A program made the translations under genes and the position numbers. Below the pieces are notes generated by a model that was not told the origin of the DNA, searched no databases, and saw only the letters and a program-made list of their open reading frames with translations. Shown here one piece after another: positions 1 to 11,517 of a stretch of DNA of 64,000 nucleotides. Every line of letters starts with the position of its first letter. Positions within the stretch are counted from its first letter, which is position 1. The stretch is from the NCBI GenBank assembly GCA_037957365.1, contig JARHVA010002371.1, positions 2,363,001 to 2,427,000 of the forward strand, in the 5' to 3' direction. Origin of the DNA: Torreya grandis (lineage: Eukaryota > Streptophyta > Pinopsida > Cupressales > Taxaceae).

Positions 1-481
1 CATATGCTCTAATAGGGTAGTATTTTTTTCTTTACAACTTCTATGAAATCATCCCAGGTAGGTTCTGCCTCAAGACCAATATCATCCGTACAAAATCTTT
101 TCTTATACACTTCCCATCAATTTTTGATAGGCAATGATGTTTTCAAAAGAGTAAAAGTGATCTTCTCTTTATTGATACATTTATTTACAAAAAAATAGGA
201 AGCCAATTTATCCAACCAATTTTTTATTGCATCAACATTGATTTTGCCTTCAAATACAGGGATATCAAAATTCACTTAAACTTTGAAGGGTGTTGGGGCA
301 CTAAAATGATGTGGGGGTGCAAATGAGGAGCCATACTTTTCCATCAAGATTTGTTGGAGAATTTAGGTGAATTGTTGTAGCATATGCACTTGCTGATATT
401 GGAGGGATTTATTCACCATTTCCATGAAAGGATCAGAAGTCTCGGTGTTGTTTGCCATTTGAGATCGTTTGGAGTGAACAG
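1..481 (-). mobile_element. Ty3/gypsy gag fragment, decayed
   Basis: On the minus strand this reads as the N-terminal half of a retrotransposon Gag (capsid-type, retrotrans_gag family). Pieces seen include VNFDIPVFEGKINVDAI and NWLDKLASYFFVNKC, then a PTWDDFIEVVKKK-like stretch; the capsid-like core lies at about 70-290. In-frame stops (one just before VNFDIP) show that it is dead. Gag would form the particle that packages element RNA. The reading starts near 460, just downstream of the primer site at 570-581, which is the expected order for an element on this strand. The rest of the element lies left of the window. Assignment to Ty3/gypsy rather than another LTR group rests on the Gag style only. 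Confidence 0.7.
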
Positions 482-569
482 GGGGATAGTCTACTAAATC
501 TTGTATTTTTCACCCAAGTTTCCTATAGTCTGACCTCATCTTCGGGGTCATACACTCTTAAGACAAACC

Positions 570-581
570 ACTCTAATACCA
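570..581 (-). other. Primer binding site (tRNA-iMet type), degenerate
   Basis: The minus strand reads TGGTATTAGAGT. This matches the plant initiator-Met primer site TGGTATCAGAGC at 10 of 12 bases. It sits between the gag start and a sequence ending in CA, as a site next to a 5' LTR should. Confidence 0.65.
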
Positions 582-582
582 C

Positions 583-830
583 TGATCCAAAACTCAAGAG
601 ATTTAGTTGAAAGATAATTCAAGAAACAAAAATAACACAATTATAATAATGCTATCTCTGAGAAGAGAATTTTTTATTGATCAAATTTACAGATCCAAAC
701 ATATGCCTATCTCTGAGAAGAGATGTCTGATTTATTTTTTGGGTTACATCTTTATTTATACACATTTTGAAGGTAGGAGGAGGATGTGGAAGGTCACCAA
801 TCTCAAAGGAGACTAAGTGGTTTAACTTTC
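583..830 (-). repeat. Probable 5' LTR of the gypsy element at 1-481
   Basis: The left edge is set by the primer site: the minus strand ends in ...GATCA one base before it. The right edge is not visible because the partner LTR is outside the window, so 830 is only a guess. Inside it, the 16-base unit ctatctctgagaagag occurs twice, at about 652 and 708. A 69-residue open frame here (607-816 on the plus strand) resembles nothing known and is probably chance. Confidence 0.4.
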
Positions 831-977
831 ATGATTCATAATAATACAGAATTTGAGAAATTACTATTTTTAGACTGCACTACTAAAATTAAAATTTGGG
901 GCACTTTTATTTAGTTTTTAGAAGGTCAAAACCCACTGAACTAAGCTCCATGCCATCTCATGGCATTCCTCTCATTC

Positions 978-2576
978 TTAGCTTTCCAATAGCTCAAACG
1001 GGGAGTCAAATGGAGCTATGGTGCAAAAATTATGGCTCTCAAAATTTCTACCACCAATTGGAGTAGAAATGTCATCTGAATTGTCACCTGAAATGTTGTT
1101 CGGACTATTAATATCCTCCCAAAACCCACCAATATCATCAAATATAGAGACCCCTTTAGTAGACTGAAGAGCCTTAGCTAACAGAGTGAAGGTTTTCCTC
1201 TGAGACAATGCAATATGGTACATTTCTCTAATCTCAGTCCATGAAGCCCAACCATTGAATAAAAATAGATCATTTAAACATCTTAATCCCTTGGAAAACT
1301 AGAAGAAAAGAAAGCACCCTCTAGTAAGGGCAGTGAGTCATCTGTTAACTATGAGGATCCAGCATATAGACATATACCCATGGCACCTTGACCCTAGCCC
1401 ACTGAAATAGGAGGTAAAATAACAAGGTGCTTTACAAGCTCTGAGGCTTTCTAAATGGCCCAAAAATTTGGGGAACCTAGGACTTGTACAAAAAATGAAC
1501 CAATTAATAAATTTGAAATATGAAGCCCTTTCTAATTCGGTTTGCCTTTCAAGAATCCCCTCAGAATATTATGCCTAGCCAAATTCTTCCATGGATCATC
1601 CCATTCCAAGTCCCTAATGATCTACTTGAAGGCTAGAGAAATAACTTGAAGCCTAAGGTCTTTCAACCCAAGCCCCCCAAATTTTCTAGGTAAATAAAAA
1701 ATCTTCCATGCCACAACATGCCTTTTTCTGTTTCCCTTGCCATCTGACCAAGGAAACTCTCTAATGATTCTATTCATAATATTAATCTAAAACTTATTAA
1801 ACATCCAACAAGAGGCATAATATATACTATAGGAAGAGAGAACTTTCTGACATACTTGAATTCTTCCCGAGAGAGAGAGAGAGAAGATGACCATGCCACT
1901 TACCAATCTTGTTAATTTTAACATACAACCAGTCCCACATATGCTTGAATGAAGGTAACAAGGAAAAATGAATACCCAAATATCTGAATATTTGATTATG
2001 GCACTTCCACACCCACCCATACTCCACCAACCAATCTGGAGGGTCCTAATTCCACACTATCATACATGACTTATGTAGTGCCACTTTAGAACTAGAGGCA
2101 GAATAACAAATGTCAAGTCTTCTAACTACTCGCTGAAGATTATCTTTTTCAAATTTGATAAACAGCATAGAATCATCTGCAAATAAAACATCAATCATTT
2201 TTAAACCATTGGGTAGAAAAATATCTCTGACTAGAGGATCCACATATGAGTTTCTCAACAAGTAATGAAGTGCTTCTGCCATCATAATAAAAAAAAAGGG
2301 GGCAAGAGGGCATCCTTAGCAAATTGATATTTGAAGTTCAATAGACTTAGCTCACCATTAAATTCAATAATAACTGAGACATCTTTAAATAAGCCATTTA
2401 CCATTCTACAAAATCTATCTTGGACCACAAAGGCTTTCAACATTAAGTTAATGAACAACCACTCAATCCTATCATAGGCTTTTTCAAGGTCAGGGAAGAT
2501 CATGCCTATACCTTGCATAGAACCACGAGCCTAATACATACCTTCCCATCTGGACATAAGATTATCGAGGATATAT
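978..2576 (-). pseudogene. LINE ORF2, RT palm to C-terminus
   Basis: This is the second half of the non-LTR reverse transcriptase, in broken frames. RT motif A is DLEKAYDRIEW (ORF at 2518-2282). The catalytic box is FADDSMLF at about 2160-2183, with both aspartates retained. Next comes a RYLGI...MWDWLYVKIN segment at 2030-1827 and, in another frame, GRIQVCQKVLSSYSIYYA, which belong to the thumb and connection region of plant L1 elements. The frame changes at a short GA run (1869-1886), probably a slippage frameshift. The last open stretch (1223-978) is low in recognisable motifs and may be the ORF2 tail. The enzyme would copy LINE RNA at the nicked target; this copy cannot. Confidence 0.8.
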
Positions 2577-2581
2577 CTGCA

Positions 2582-2836
2582 TGTAGGCCAGAACATCAAG
2601 AGATAATATTAAAAAATTACATGAAATTATTTCACACACAAAAATAAATACTGCATTATTTTTGAATCATATTTACAAAGTGTGTGAAAGATTATAAAAC
2701 TTTCATGGGAGGTTATTAGAGAAAACCAAATTTCTCATATAACCAACCAAATAAAAAAATAAGTAAATAAACTAAACTCAAATACTAACAAACTAAAATA
2801 CTAAGTAACTTTGGATCAATATAAATTAATCCAACA
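2582..2836 (-). repeat. 3' LTR of the gag-only element
   Basis: A 255-bp LTR beginning tgtaggcc and ending aatccaaca on the plus strand. It aligns end to end with 5790-6047, apart from a 3-base gap and about 20-25 substitutions. Confidence 0.9.
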
Positions 2837-2850
2837 AACTCTCCCTTGAT
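2837..2850 (-). other. Polypurine tract
   Basis: The minus strand reads ATCAAGGGAGAGTT immediately before TGTTGGATT of the 3' LTR. This is the usual place and composition for the plus-strand primer of a copia-type element. Confidence 0.7.
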
Positions 2851-3513
2851 CCAAAGGGGTATTGAAAGACTGAAGCAACACATTGTGAGTCATCCAAGTA
2901 GACTCTGTTGTAACTACAACTGGTACATTGTGCATCTTGGATTGATCCACACCCTGATCATCTCTGCACTATAGTAGAACATGATCATGCATTGCCCTAC
3001 TACATCAATCCACACATAGAATCTATCTAGCAAGTGATTACCTCCTATACTATATATGACACATCTCAAACTGATGCTGCCCAACAATCACCAACATCTT
3101 CCATAGGACTTTGCTCAACACTAACAATTCTAGAAACACAATGCTGACTCATACCATAAATCATCGACACCTAATCAAAAGCCAATATGCAATATCTTAT
3201 CCCCCTATCAGGTGAAAGATGAGAAATTGTGCACCAAATAAACTAAGTATAAATCACTAAAATGATCCACATCAAAGATCATAGAGACATGACATCTATG
3301 AAAGTAAAAGTACACAAGCCAAAAAATACTACTAGATCAAATCCCAATCTTGAGCCCTAGCAGCTCGAACAAGATGGGTGTGTTATCATCCTAGAATATA
3401 TAGTCATCAACTGTGGATTAATAAACTTCACAATCATCCCATCCATCAGAAGAATATGTAGAAGAATAGCCATAAGAGTAACTGGAATGATTAGAAATGT
3501 TTGCTTCTGCCTT

Positions 3514-4470
3514 CTATTGATGTTGAGAGGACCTCCTTTTGGAGGGGAACTCTGTAGAGAGATGTCCTATGCCACCGAAATTGTAGCATATTCTCTCACA
3601 TCCATTGGAAATAGAGGAAGAATAGTGACATGAAGAAGAATGCCTATGTTTGTGCTTGTGTCCATGTGAATGTTTGTGGTGATGCTCATGCTTTAGAGAA
3701 CCAGATTTATGTCTATTCTTCGAAGAACCAAAATGATCCTTATGTCTAGAATGATGCTTATGTTTGGAAGTGTGCTGTGAAGAGTGTTTTTGTCTTTGAT
3801 AGTGTTTCAAAGAATGTTTTCTGCTATGCTCATATAATGGATTCCCTGTTTTGGTATAGTGGGCCTCCTCCATGGATGTACTCTTCTTCTTTGCAAATTA
3901 TCTCTCATGCTAAGTTAATAACTCATAAATAGAGTCAAATGTGGCATCATTAAGCTTATCACTAAGCTCTAACATTTCAAAAAATTGATGTATTTGAAAC
4001 TAAGACCATTCAATGTGATGGAAATCAATACATCATCATTAATTTTACCACCAGTTGTGCAATATTCTTATTTCAATGTTTTCATGCGAGAAAGATATTC
4101 AGAGACATCTTCATTATCTGCCAGTTTATTATTCAATAGTTGCGTAAGAAGGTCAATATTCTTGTATGAAGGTTGTTTTTCATACATATCTTTTAATGCT
4201 TTCCAAGCTTTCCATGCACTAGTCTTAACTGCCTCAATATGAATGATTACCTGTTCAGTGCAAGATGATTTCAAAAGTGTGAGTGCACATTTATCACATT
4301 TCTGATATTCAATTAACTTTGTAGCTTTAGTTGGTGGTGTGGTTTCTTTCTTAGTGATTTCCCATAGATCATTAAAAATGAGTGTATTCTCTATGTTCCT
4401 ACTCCATTTTTAATAATTTTTAGGTGACAATTTACCATTTTTGGAAATCAAACTCACGATTTTTGCCATG
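3514..4470 (-). pseudogene. Copia-type gag with His-rich tail and damaged zinc knuckle
   Basis: The start MAKIVSLISKNGKLSPKNY lies near 4470. A UBN2/copia Gag core follows (LWEIT, then WKAWKALKDMYEKQ and NKLADNEDVSEYLSRMKTL at 4274-4068). After a frame change, a 119-residue open stretch (3873-3514) is extremely rich in His, Lys and Ser (runs such as KHKHHSRHKDH and HKHSHGHKHKHRHSSS). It ends in CYNFGGIGHLSTEF, a CCHC knuckle in which the second and fourth ligands are Phe. Gag would package RNA, and the basic His-rich tail could help nucleic-acid or metal binding (inference). An in-frame stop after KNY, the frameshift and the lost ligands mark it as dead or nearly so. It is the only coding region of its element. 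Confidence 0.8.
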
Positions 4471-5776
4471 GTGCTAAAGAAACAAGTCAAAATAAGACAA
4501 GGGAATAATATTTTGAAGTTTTGCCTTTACCTTCAAAAATAGTTTCCGATTACACAAAATACCTAGGACTTGTAAAAAAATGCACCTTATAACTCCTATT
4601 ACACCCTTATATCACTGACTTTCACCCTTGTTACTCCATTACAAAATAATGTCAAAAAATGATTTTGACAAAATAAATTAATTTCAATGGGTTTTGAACC
4701 CTTGACCTTATCTATTATAAGTGACCCACAAAAATTTTTATAACCACCTTGCCTTCAATAAACTTGAACATAGAAAGGTAAAATATTTAATATAAAATTG
4801 ATTTTATGGATGAAAAATAAAAATAGATTGGTTAAATTTTTTTCACCAAATATTACTGCAATATAAAAAAACTTTTAAGATTTGAACCTGCCTCCTTTCA
4901 TGGGACCCACCTCAAAGTTGAGAGTAAAAAAAAAATTCTCCTTAATTTCCTGTACATGTCTAGTGGTGCCACCTGTATTGTATTTTACTTTCCCTTTCTT
5001 CCAGCATTCACGAGAAATAGATCTCTTCACCGTATAGATTTCTCTTGCTATATTTCTCTGTTGCTACACTATAGAAGTCACACATTATCCTTTGTTTTCT
5101 AAAGCACAACCATGGTGGGATGGCTGGTTGCACAAAAAATGGCTGACCAAGGTTGTTATCACTGAATGTTGACTTAGGAAAATAAATATAAGTTTCAAAC
5201 CAAAACCCTACGATCCAGATTGATATGAAAAGAACATCATTTGTCACAAGTAAGCCATTTTTTAGTGATTAATTCAATGAAATTCTATGTTGTTATCAAG
5301 CAAATTTGTTGCCACGATGGAAGAAGGAAGTGAACTTGCAAATCATTCATATAGTTTCACCTTTTTATTTGTGCCATCTTCTAAAGGATTTCAAACACTG
5401 TACATGTAGGATTTGTAGCAGATTGTCTCGCAAATGAATCTATAAACTCCTACAAATTATTCTGGGATCTTGTATGGCATTTAGAGGCCGAAAGCAACAT
5501 GAACGAATTTATCTCATAAAAATGATGCCATACGATTTATGCAGTAATATAAGACAAATTTAAGGGTATATAAAAAATTAAAACTATTTCAAAAACTTCA
5601 TACTACTACCGCCGTACATATGTAATTCAATCGCCATACTTTTGCATGTATTGGCTTCCAATATTCTTTTTATTCCTCCCCCACTTTTTTTTTGATAAGA
5701 GTATCTTCAATTTTTCATTTCTACAATCGAGATCTTAAATTTCTTATGTCCTTTACAATTAAGATTTCTTCCTATA
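4471..5776 (-). other. Leader of the gag-only element
   Basis: About 1.3 kb lies between the primer site and gag. A 79-residue open frame at 5247-5008 is not recognised and probably does not count. Near 4600 the minus strand carries ataagggtgtaat motifs, which also occur as a tandem repeat in the leader of the copia element at 59.75 kb. The two elements may therefore have related leaders. Confidence 0.6.
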
Positions 5777-5788
5777 GCTCTGATACCA
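5777..5788 (-). other. Primer binding site, tRNA-iMet, perfect match
   Basis: The minus strand reads TGGTATCAGAGC, identical to the 12-base plant initiator-Met site, one base after the 5' LTR. It fixes both the strand and the LTR edge. Confidence 0.92.
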
Positions 5789-5789
5789 T

Positions 5790-6047
5790 TGTAGGCTAGG
5801 ACATCAAGAGATAACATTAACAAATTACATGAAGAAATTATTTCACACACAAAAATAGATACTGTATTATTTCTGAATCATATTTACAAAGTGTGTGAAA
5901 GATTATAAAACTTTCACTGGAGGTTACGGGAGAAAACCAACTTTCTCGTGTAACCAACCAACTAAAAAAACAAGTAAATAAACTAAAATCAAATACTAAC
6001 AAAGTAAAATACTAACTAACTATGGATCAATAGAAATTAATCCAACA
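5790..6047 (-). repeat. 5' LTR of the gag-only element
   Basis: A 258-bp LTR, plus-strand ends tgtaggct and aatccaaca, pairing with 2582-2836. The primer site is next to its left edge and LINE RT sequence follows its right edge after ttgca. Confidence 0.9.
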
Positions 6048-6052
6048 TTGCA

Positions 6053-7490
6053 TTCAACAAACCCTATTTGAGTAATAGAGATCAATGAAGGCTTGAGAAG
6101 AGTAATAGTCTCCAATTCTTGACCTTGGAGGGTTCTCCATATTTTGGGATGAGCTTAATCACACCCCTATTTATTTTAGGCCCCAATGTACCTACCTAAT
6201 TCATTAAAAACCCCCAAGCATTCAGATGCAATCCACTCCTTATTAGACTTATAAAACTTCGTAGGAAATCAATCAAATGCTAGGGCTTTGTCTATCTTCA
6301 TAGAATCAATGATTGCCTTGATCTTATCCACAAAGATCTCACTATCAATCACCATATCCTGTTCCATAGAAACTTTCTTAGGAATACACTTAGAACAAAG
6401 CTCTATGCAATTATCAATCTGTGGGATCAAGCCATATGACAAAAAAAGGTTTGCATATAATGAAAAGAATGCTTTTTTATTATCAGTCCAATGACTAGAC
6501 ACAGTCCCTCCACATTCAATCATATGAATTTTTATTTTTATATGCTTTGCTATTAGGAAATTGAAAAATAACCTAGAGCCTTTATCTTTAATTTTGATCT
6601 AATTTAATCTAGATCAAACTTGAACCCCCCGAGCAACAAACAATTGATGGTTTCTGATCTCAAGTTTTAGTCTTGTTAGTTCATCAAGTAGTAAAGCATT
6701 ATTCAGATCAAGATGCAACCTTGATTCAGAGAGAATCATATTATCTTGTGTATTACAATCTATCTTCCTCCTCAAAATTGCTTGTTGCTTACTGAAAGAT
6801 TGTGTAAAATTATCACAAAGGCTCATATAAAAATTCCATTTATCAATACAGGATGAGTAATCAACAACAAACTTACTAATGTTTCATGCAGAATGGATGC
6901 CTCTGATATAGTTAGGATTGTTCAAATGTGCAACATTCAATTTATAATTCCCTTTCCACTTAAGAGCATTCACTTACCGCTTATTGTTTATAAAAATAGA
7001 CATTTCAATGGGATGGTGATTCGAGATAGTGAACAAGAGCACCTTCACTATGTTGCACTCCTACTGCCTCAATCATTCTTGTTGAAGAAAATATATCAAG
7101 TCTAAAACAAAATATCCTACAAATGACTTTGTTATTACACCATGTATACCAAATAATCTTGCTATCCCTTTTTCCTTGGTTAAAAGGGCTAGAGAGTTTA
7201 AGGATCCACTTGAGTTTAAGCCAGAAAAATAGTTCATTTCCTTTCCATGAAAATGCATCACCCCCTGCTTGTCCTCTTTTTCCTCTACCATTTTAAAATC
7301 TCCTCGACCTCCCAAAATTCATGGGATGTATTTTAAAAATAGAAGTAATCAAATTCCATAAGATAACCCTATCTCTATAATCATTACAAGCATAAATATT
7401 GCAAATCTCAAAAATTTGATCCTCACATTTGAGAGTGACCCACACACATCTGTGGCAAGGGGACAAACCAAATTTAACCACTGAATCTTT
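6053..7490 (-). pseudogene. LINE ORF2, endonuclease and start of RT
   Basis: This is the first half of the LINE pol, in broken frames. VKFGLSPCHRCVWVTLKC with FEICNIYACNDYRDRV (7481-7293) is the middle of an APE-type endonuclease. GDFKMVEEKEDKQG (7315-7270) is the GDFN-type catalytic stretch, and GKEMNYFSGL follows in the expected order. Further on, WTDNKKAFFSLYANLF and CIPKKVSMEQDMVI...IKAIIDSMKIDKALAFD (6523-6269) are the linker and RT entry region (normally DKAPGPDGF). The endonuclease would nick target DNA. Stops separate the pieces. The reading continues at 2576 after the inserted element. Confidence 0.75.
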
Positions 7491-9671
7491 TCATTTAGGA
7501 TTGAATAAGCTGGATGCACGACCTTTCCCTTTTAGATGATAGGTAGAAAATCAAGGAGAATCTGGCCAAATATAATTTAAAATAGATTTAAGCTTAAAAC
7601 CAACCACCTTTACTTCCTTTAATGATAAAAAAACAATGCCTTCTCTTGAACACCTAAATTACCTTAAAATTGGTTTACGATAAGGGATTATAAGCCCCTC
7701 ACCTTCAAACTAACAACCTTCATCAAAAGAGAAGTGGGAGAGCCTATTTATTTTGGTACAACCTTATAAAACATTAAGGAACCTTATTTTATTTGGCTTT
7801 CTTTTACTTTCCTCAGCACCTATTGAAAAACCTTTAAGAACCTTTTCATCCTTACCCCTAGGGGAAACTAAGAATGGTTTTGAATTGGATTCAATTTTCA
7901 ATCTCTTATAATTATTTCTATGCAGCCCACCAGAGAGAGAATTTGAACCAACATCGTTAAGAGGCAAGTCTCTTTCCAAAACAAATTCAGTTTGAGCATC
8001 AACACAGGGGGTGGGACAGACCACCATGGGAACTCTCTCATCATAGCACAAATCTAAATTGAAGGTCAAGGGGCCAGAGGTATGGGTTGATGAAGTAGGT
8101 GGATTGGATAAAATAAAAATGTATTCATCTAATAATTTACCTTTGATGCAAGGGAGATATTCCACCATACATTCACTCTGTTCAAGGTCCATAAAGGGGG
8201 TATGAGAAGGAATCTCATTCACCAAAGGAAGATTGTCTGTGACCACACACTCACTAGAAGGCCCGAGTATAGCTTTACCACATTTCATATTCAACAAGGC
8301 CTTATCAAGCAATTGGACTGAGGTGTCAGTAGTTTACAATCCATCAGGGGAACTAAGTCCCACCAAATCTTCACTAGAGGGTGCTTGGATAGAACATGGC
8401 TCCAAGTCAAAGCAGGCATTTTCTCTTACCACAACACTATCATCAAAATTCAATTTTTTTTCCAAAAATATCTTTCTCAACAAGTAAAATCTTATTCAAC
8501 ACCGGTTTAATCACCTTTCCTATTTTTATTAACTACGAGAAATCCTTCCTAAGATGACCATCCTTTTTACAAAAAAAGAATCATTTAGGCCGCCTAACCC
8601 TCTAATGGGACAAGAGAAAGATTCTCCCTTGATCTTAAATAGAAGGGTGTCTAGGAAGACTTTCAATGTGTCAAAAGAAATCAAAACCCTTGCATGTATA
8701 TGTGTTAGGGATCTTCTCAAGTATTCCACCCTAATAAATTATTTTAGGGGATTAAGAGCTTGAGGTAAAAAATTCCAAATTTGAGTAGGGACATCCTCAA
8801 TATCCACCCATTTGACTGCAATTTTCTCACAATCCAATTTAAGGTTCTAGGGAACAACTTCAAAACCCAACTGCCCTACATTCCAAAGGGGTTTGCTAAT
8901 AACTGACCGTTAAATATTAAAATTTTTGAATAAAATCATGAAAACCCCCTTATGAAACATTCTATAGAAGGAAATATAAATCCCCATTTTTTACCCCAGA
9001 CAGAGTTCAACCCATTTTCAAAACAATTTCTAGAGGGTAAAGAGTTTCTATTCAAGCATACAAAAAAAATATCAACATTAATCAAATGAGCTTATTCTAA
9101 TTGCAAATCCCTTTCCATTGATTCATTTAGAAATAGAGACAAGGTATTGCCTAGGCCAAATGACTTACCGTCTTTGAGTGAGGCACTGCTGCTGACCCCA
9201 TCTTCACCCATAACTCCTACTTCGTACATGAATTTTGTACCTTTAGAATTCTTTGACACATCTTCTTACCATAGAGCTTTTTAAAATAAGGGATTTTTAC
9301 CAACACCTTCCTTTTCTCACCTTCCACCAAATATTCCACAATGGTCTGACCAAGGCCATTATCAACACCCTCCATAAACTTGAGTGAACCATTAATACTG
9401 TCATCCTTCCAAATCTCTGCACGCTTTGAGGCATCCCTTCTAGCTTTTTACATAAAACTACCTCATAAATGCAAAAAAAATCACTTTCTCCTAAAGTCTC
9501 ATAGGCACATAAAATAATGCAAATATAGGTCGAGGAAAAAAAATAAGACACCAAGCAAAAATAAAAATAGAAAAAGGACCCAAGCCACTCACAAAGAACC
9601 ATATAAGGGGGACCATGCACAAACATCAACCAAGTGAGATGACCATAGAACAAATGGAGCAAGGAGACCAA
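7491..9671 (-). pseudogene. LINE ORF1 (DUF4283/zinc-knuckle type) and ORF1-ORF2 junction
   Basis: Fragments appear in order on the minus strand. A frame reading GSLKFMEGVDNGLGQTIVEY and KIPYFKKLYGKK (about 9420-9240) looks like the N-terminal DUF4283 part of plant LINE ORF1. HIHARVLISFDTLKVFLDTL with a degenerate FFCKKDGHLRKD-like knuckle (8729-8529) is the central part. The 182-residue frame at 8312-7764, the longest open stretch in the window, is the acidic, low-complexity tail before ORF2. ORF1 would bind element RNA. Frames shift several times. Assignment rests on order and style upstream of a clear ORF2, and no piece alone is strong. Confidence 0.55.
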
Positions 9672-9720
9672 GGTAGTAAAGATATAATGAAGAGAGCTTG
9701 AAGCATCAACAATGGAAGAT

Positions 9721-11517
9721 GACTTTTCACCTTCCCATTATTTTAAGCTTTTAAAAAACAAATTTTATTTAAGTGTTTTTTTAATTTTGAAGCATTTAAA
9801 GTTAATTGTAAGCAAAATTTTCATTTCCAATAGTAAAATTTAAGAAATTATGCAAGCTACTCTATGAAAATTTGGATAAAAACAACCAAAAATTTAAAAT
9901 AAAGGAGAAATAAGGAGATCAACTCTTTACCCATTCACGTCTATCAAAAAGTGTAAATTCAAGAATCAAGAAAAACCAAGTATATAGGCAAGTACAAGGG
10001 TTTATTATTAAGCCACTATTAATCATAGGACAAATCTTTTTCACATACCACCTAGATACCATGTACCACTTTTCTCTCACATGACTTAACACCTCTTTCA
10101 TGTACTACCGATTATATAGAAAGGGTGAGCTTCTTCCACATACCAATGATTATATATGAAGGTTGTTGGACAAAAAACATGGCATTCTAAAATTGTAATG
10201 TATGTTTGATAAACATGTGTACATAGCATACTATTTTGTATTTTATAAAATCCTTTGTATGTATTCAAATTTTGATAGAATAATATTTGACCATAGAATG
10301 CAAAGAGTCAATCCTTTTAGGCATATCAAAATTTTGGAATGTGAAGAGACAATGCTAAGTAAAACTCTATATATAGAGCTCAATTGTAATTGTATATGGT
10401 TTCAATGCGGTAAAGATTAATATAATGTTTTAATGGTTTTTATATACATATTTTACTTATGTTTTGTGCATAATGAGTATTGTGGTTGTCAAGATTGGAG
10501 TATTATTGTTTCCATCCGAGAAGGACAAAGTTTATAGTTTAGATGAAAGAAAATTTAGATAGAATACGAATTTTAGATACTGATTAGATCCATGCTATGG
10601 ATTACTGGACCCGGACTATAATTTATAGTTGTATCACAAATTTTTTTGTGCAAGGTTATTTAGCCTTTGAAGTTACATAAGACTTATTTGTCAGAGGAAT
10701 ATGCAATAAGTTTCTTCAATGACTACCTATGTTAAATCATAATGTTGGTTGTAGAAAAGGCCATGGTGACTTATCCTACCAATGTGGAGTAGTTGCTTTA
10801 GGCATCATGGGTGTGTGTGTGAGAGAGACAAAAGTAAATGATTTAGAGATAAGTAGAGAAACTTAAACTTGAACCCAAAACATGGAGGATGAGAAGAGTT
10901 AGAGTGGGAACAAAATTATGGGATTAAAAAGAGAATTATGATAATAGAGAAGATGAAACAAAGAGAGTAATCTAGACTTAACTATTAATAGGAGTAGGAG
11001 TAGAGTAGAATTTGCTGGAGATAGAAAAGTAAAAAGAGAGGATATGAAATATGTTAGAAGCAAAGAGTGCAAGGAGTATGCATAAGGGCCCAAGAAATAG
11101 GAATAAACAAATATATATAGTACAAATATGGTGCTGAATGAGCAAGAAGAAGAAAGTATGTTGATAGTAAAATAGTTAGAAGATAGAAATAGATCATATT
11201 TAATAAAATGTATATTGTATGGATATGGAAAAGAATATTCCTAGGAAGAAGTTAGGTTATAATGCAAGACTATTGTAGGTTTAAGTTCAAAGTTAGATGA
11301 AATTCAAAACAAAGATCATTCACTCCAAGAGCACACATCCTCCCATCCCAATTTATCATTTGAGAGAAGAAGAAGTGTAAGGGAGGAAGCATATACAAGT
11401 TGGTTTGAGTCCTTTATAGATAAGTTTGGTAATCTAAGTGTGAAGGCAAAATAATAAATAGATAAGAAGAGGATAAAAGAGTTAGAATTTTGTTTAGGAG
11501 ACCTGAAAAGACTAATG
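9721..11517. other. No gene seen
   Basis: AT-rich sequence between the LINE 5' end and an LTR. Short open frames (60-72 residues) resemble nothing known. 10880-11150 is purine-rich on the plus strand. A short GT/GA run lies at about 10809-10827. Confidence 0.6.

Larger units (their letters stand above)
2582..6047 (-). mobile_element. Gag-only LTR retrotransposon (copia-like, TR-GAG type) inserted in the LINE
   Basis: A complete 3466-bp element lies on the minus strand. Its LTRs are at 5790-6047 (5') and 2582-2836 (3'), both bounded by TGTTGG...CTACA-type ends. Flanking 5-mers ctgca (2577-2581) and ttgca (6048-6052) match at 4 of 5 bases, as a target duplication should. A perfect iMet primer site, a long leader and one gag gene are present, with a purine-rich tract before the 3' LTR. 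No protease, integrase or RT motif is seen in the ~700 bp between the Gag zinc knuckle and the 3' LTR. It would therefore need another element's enzymes to move. The arrangement fits the known non-autonomous TR-GAG class. The LTRs are roughly 90% alike by eye. Confidence 0.85.
850..9720 (-). mobile_element. L1-type LINE (non-LTR retrotransposon), nested and decayed
   Basis: A full-length or nearly full-length plant LINE lies on the minus strand. Its 5' part is ORF1 (about 9671-7760), followed by the ORF2 endonuclease (about 7700-7070) and reverse transcriptase (about 6550-6053, continuing at 2576-1750), then a weak C-terminal region down to about 980. The RT is interrupted by the LTR element at 2582-6047. 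Removing that element rejoins a GFVE.-type motif to RYILDN, a conserved RT stretch, so this is one LINE and not two. Many stops and frameshifts show that it is old. No poly-A tail or target duplication was found. The outer limits are approximate, and the 3' end is probably cut by the gypsy LTR at about 850. Confidence 0.8.

Noticed and set aside
607..816. 69-residue plus-strand ORF
   Set aside because: It lies inside the probable gypsy LTR on the opposite strand and has no recognisable motif.
3985..4242. 85-residue plus-strand ORF
   Set aside because: It is the antisense shadow of the copia-type gag on the minus strand.
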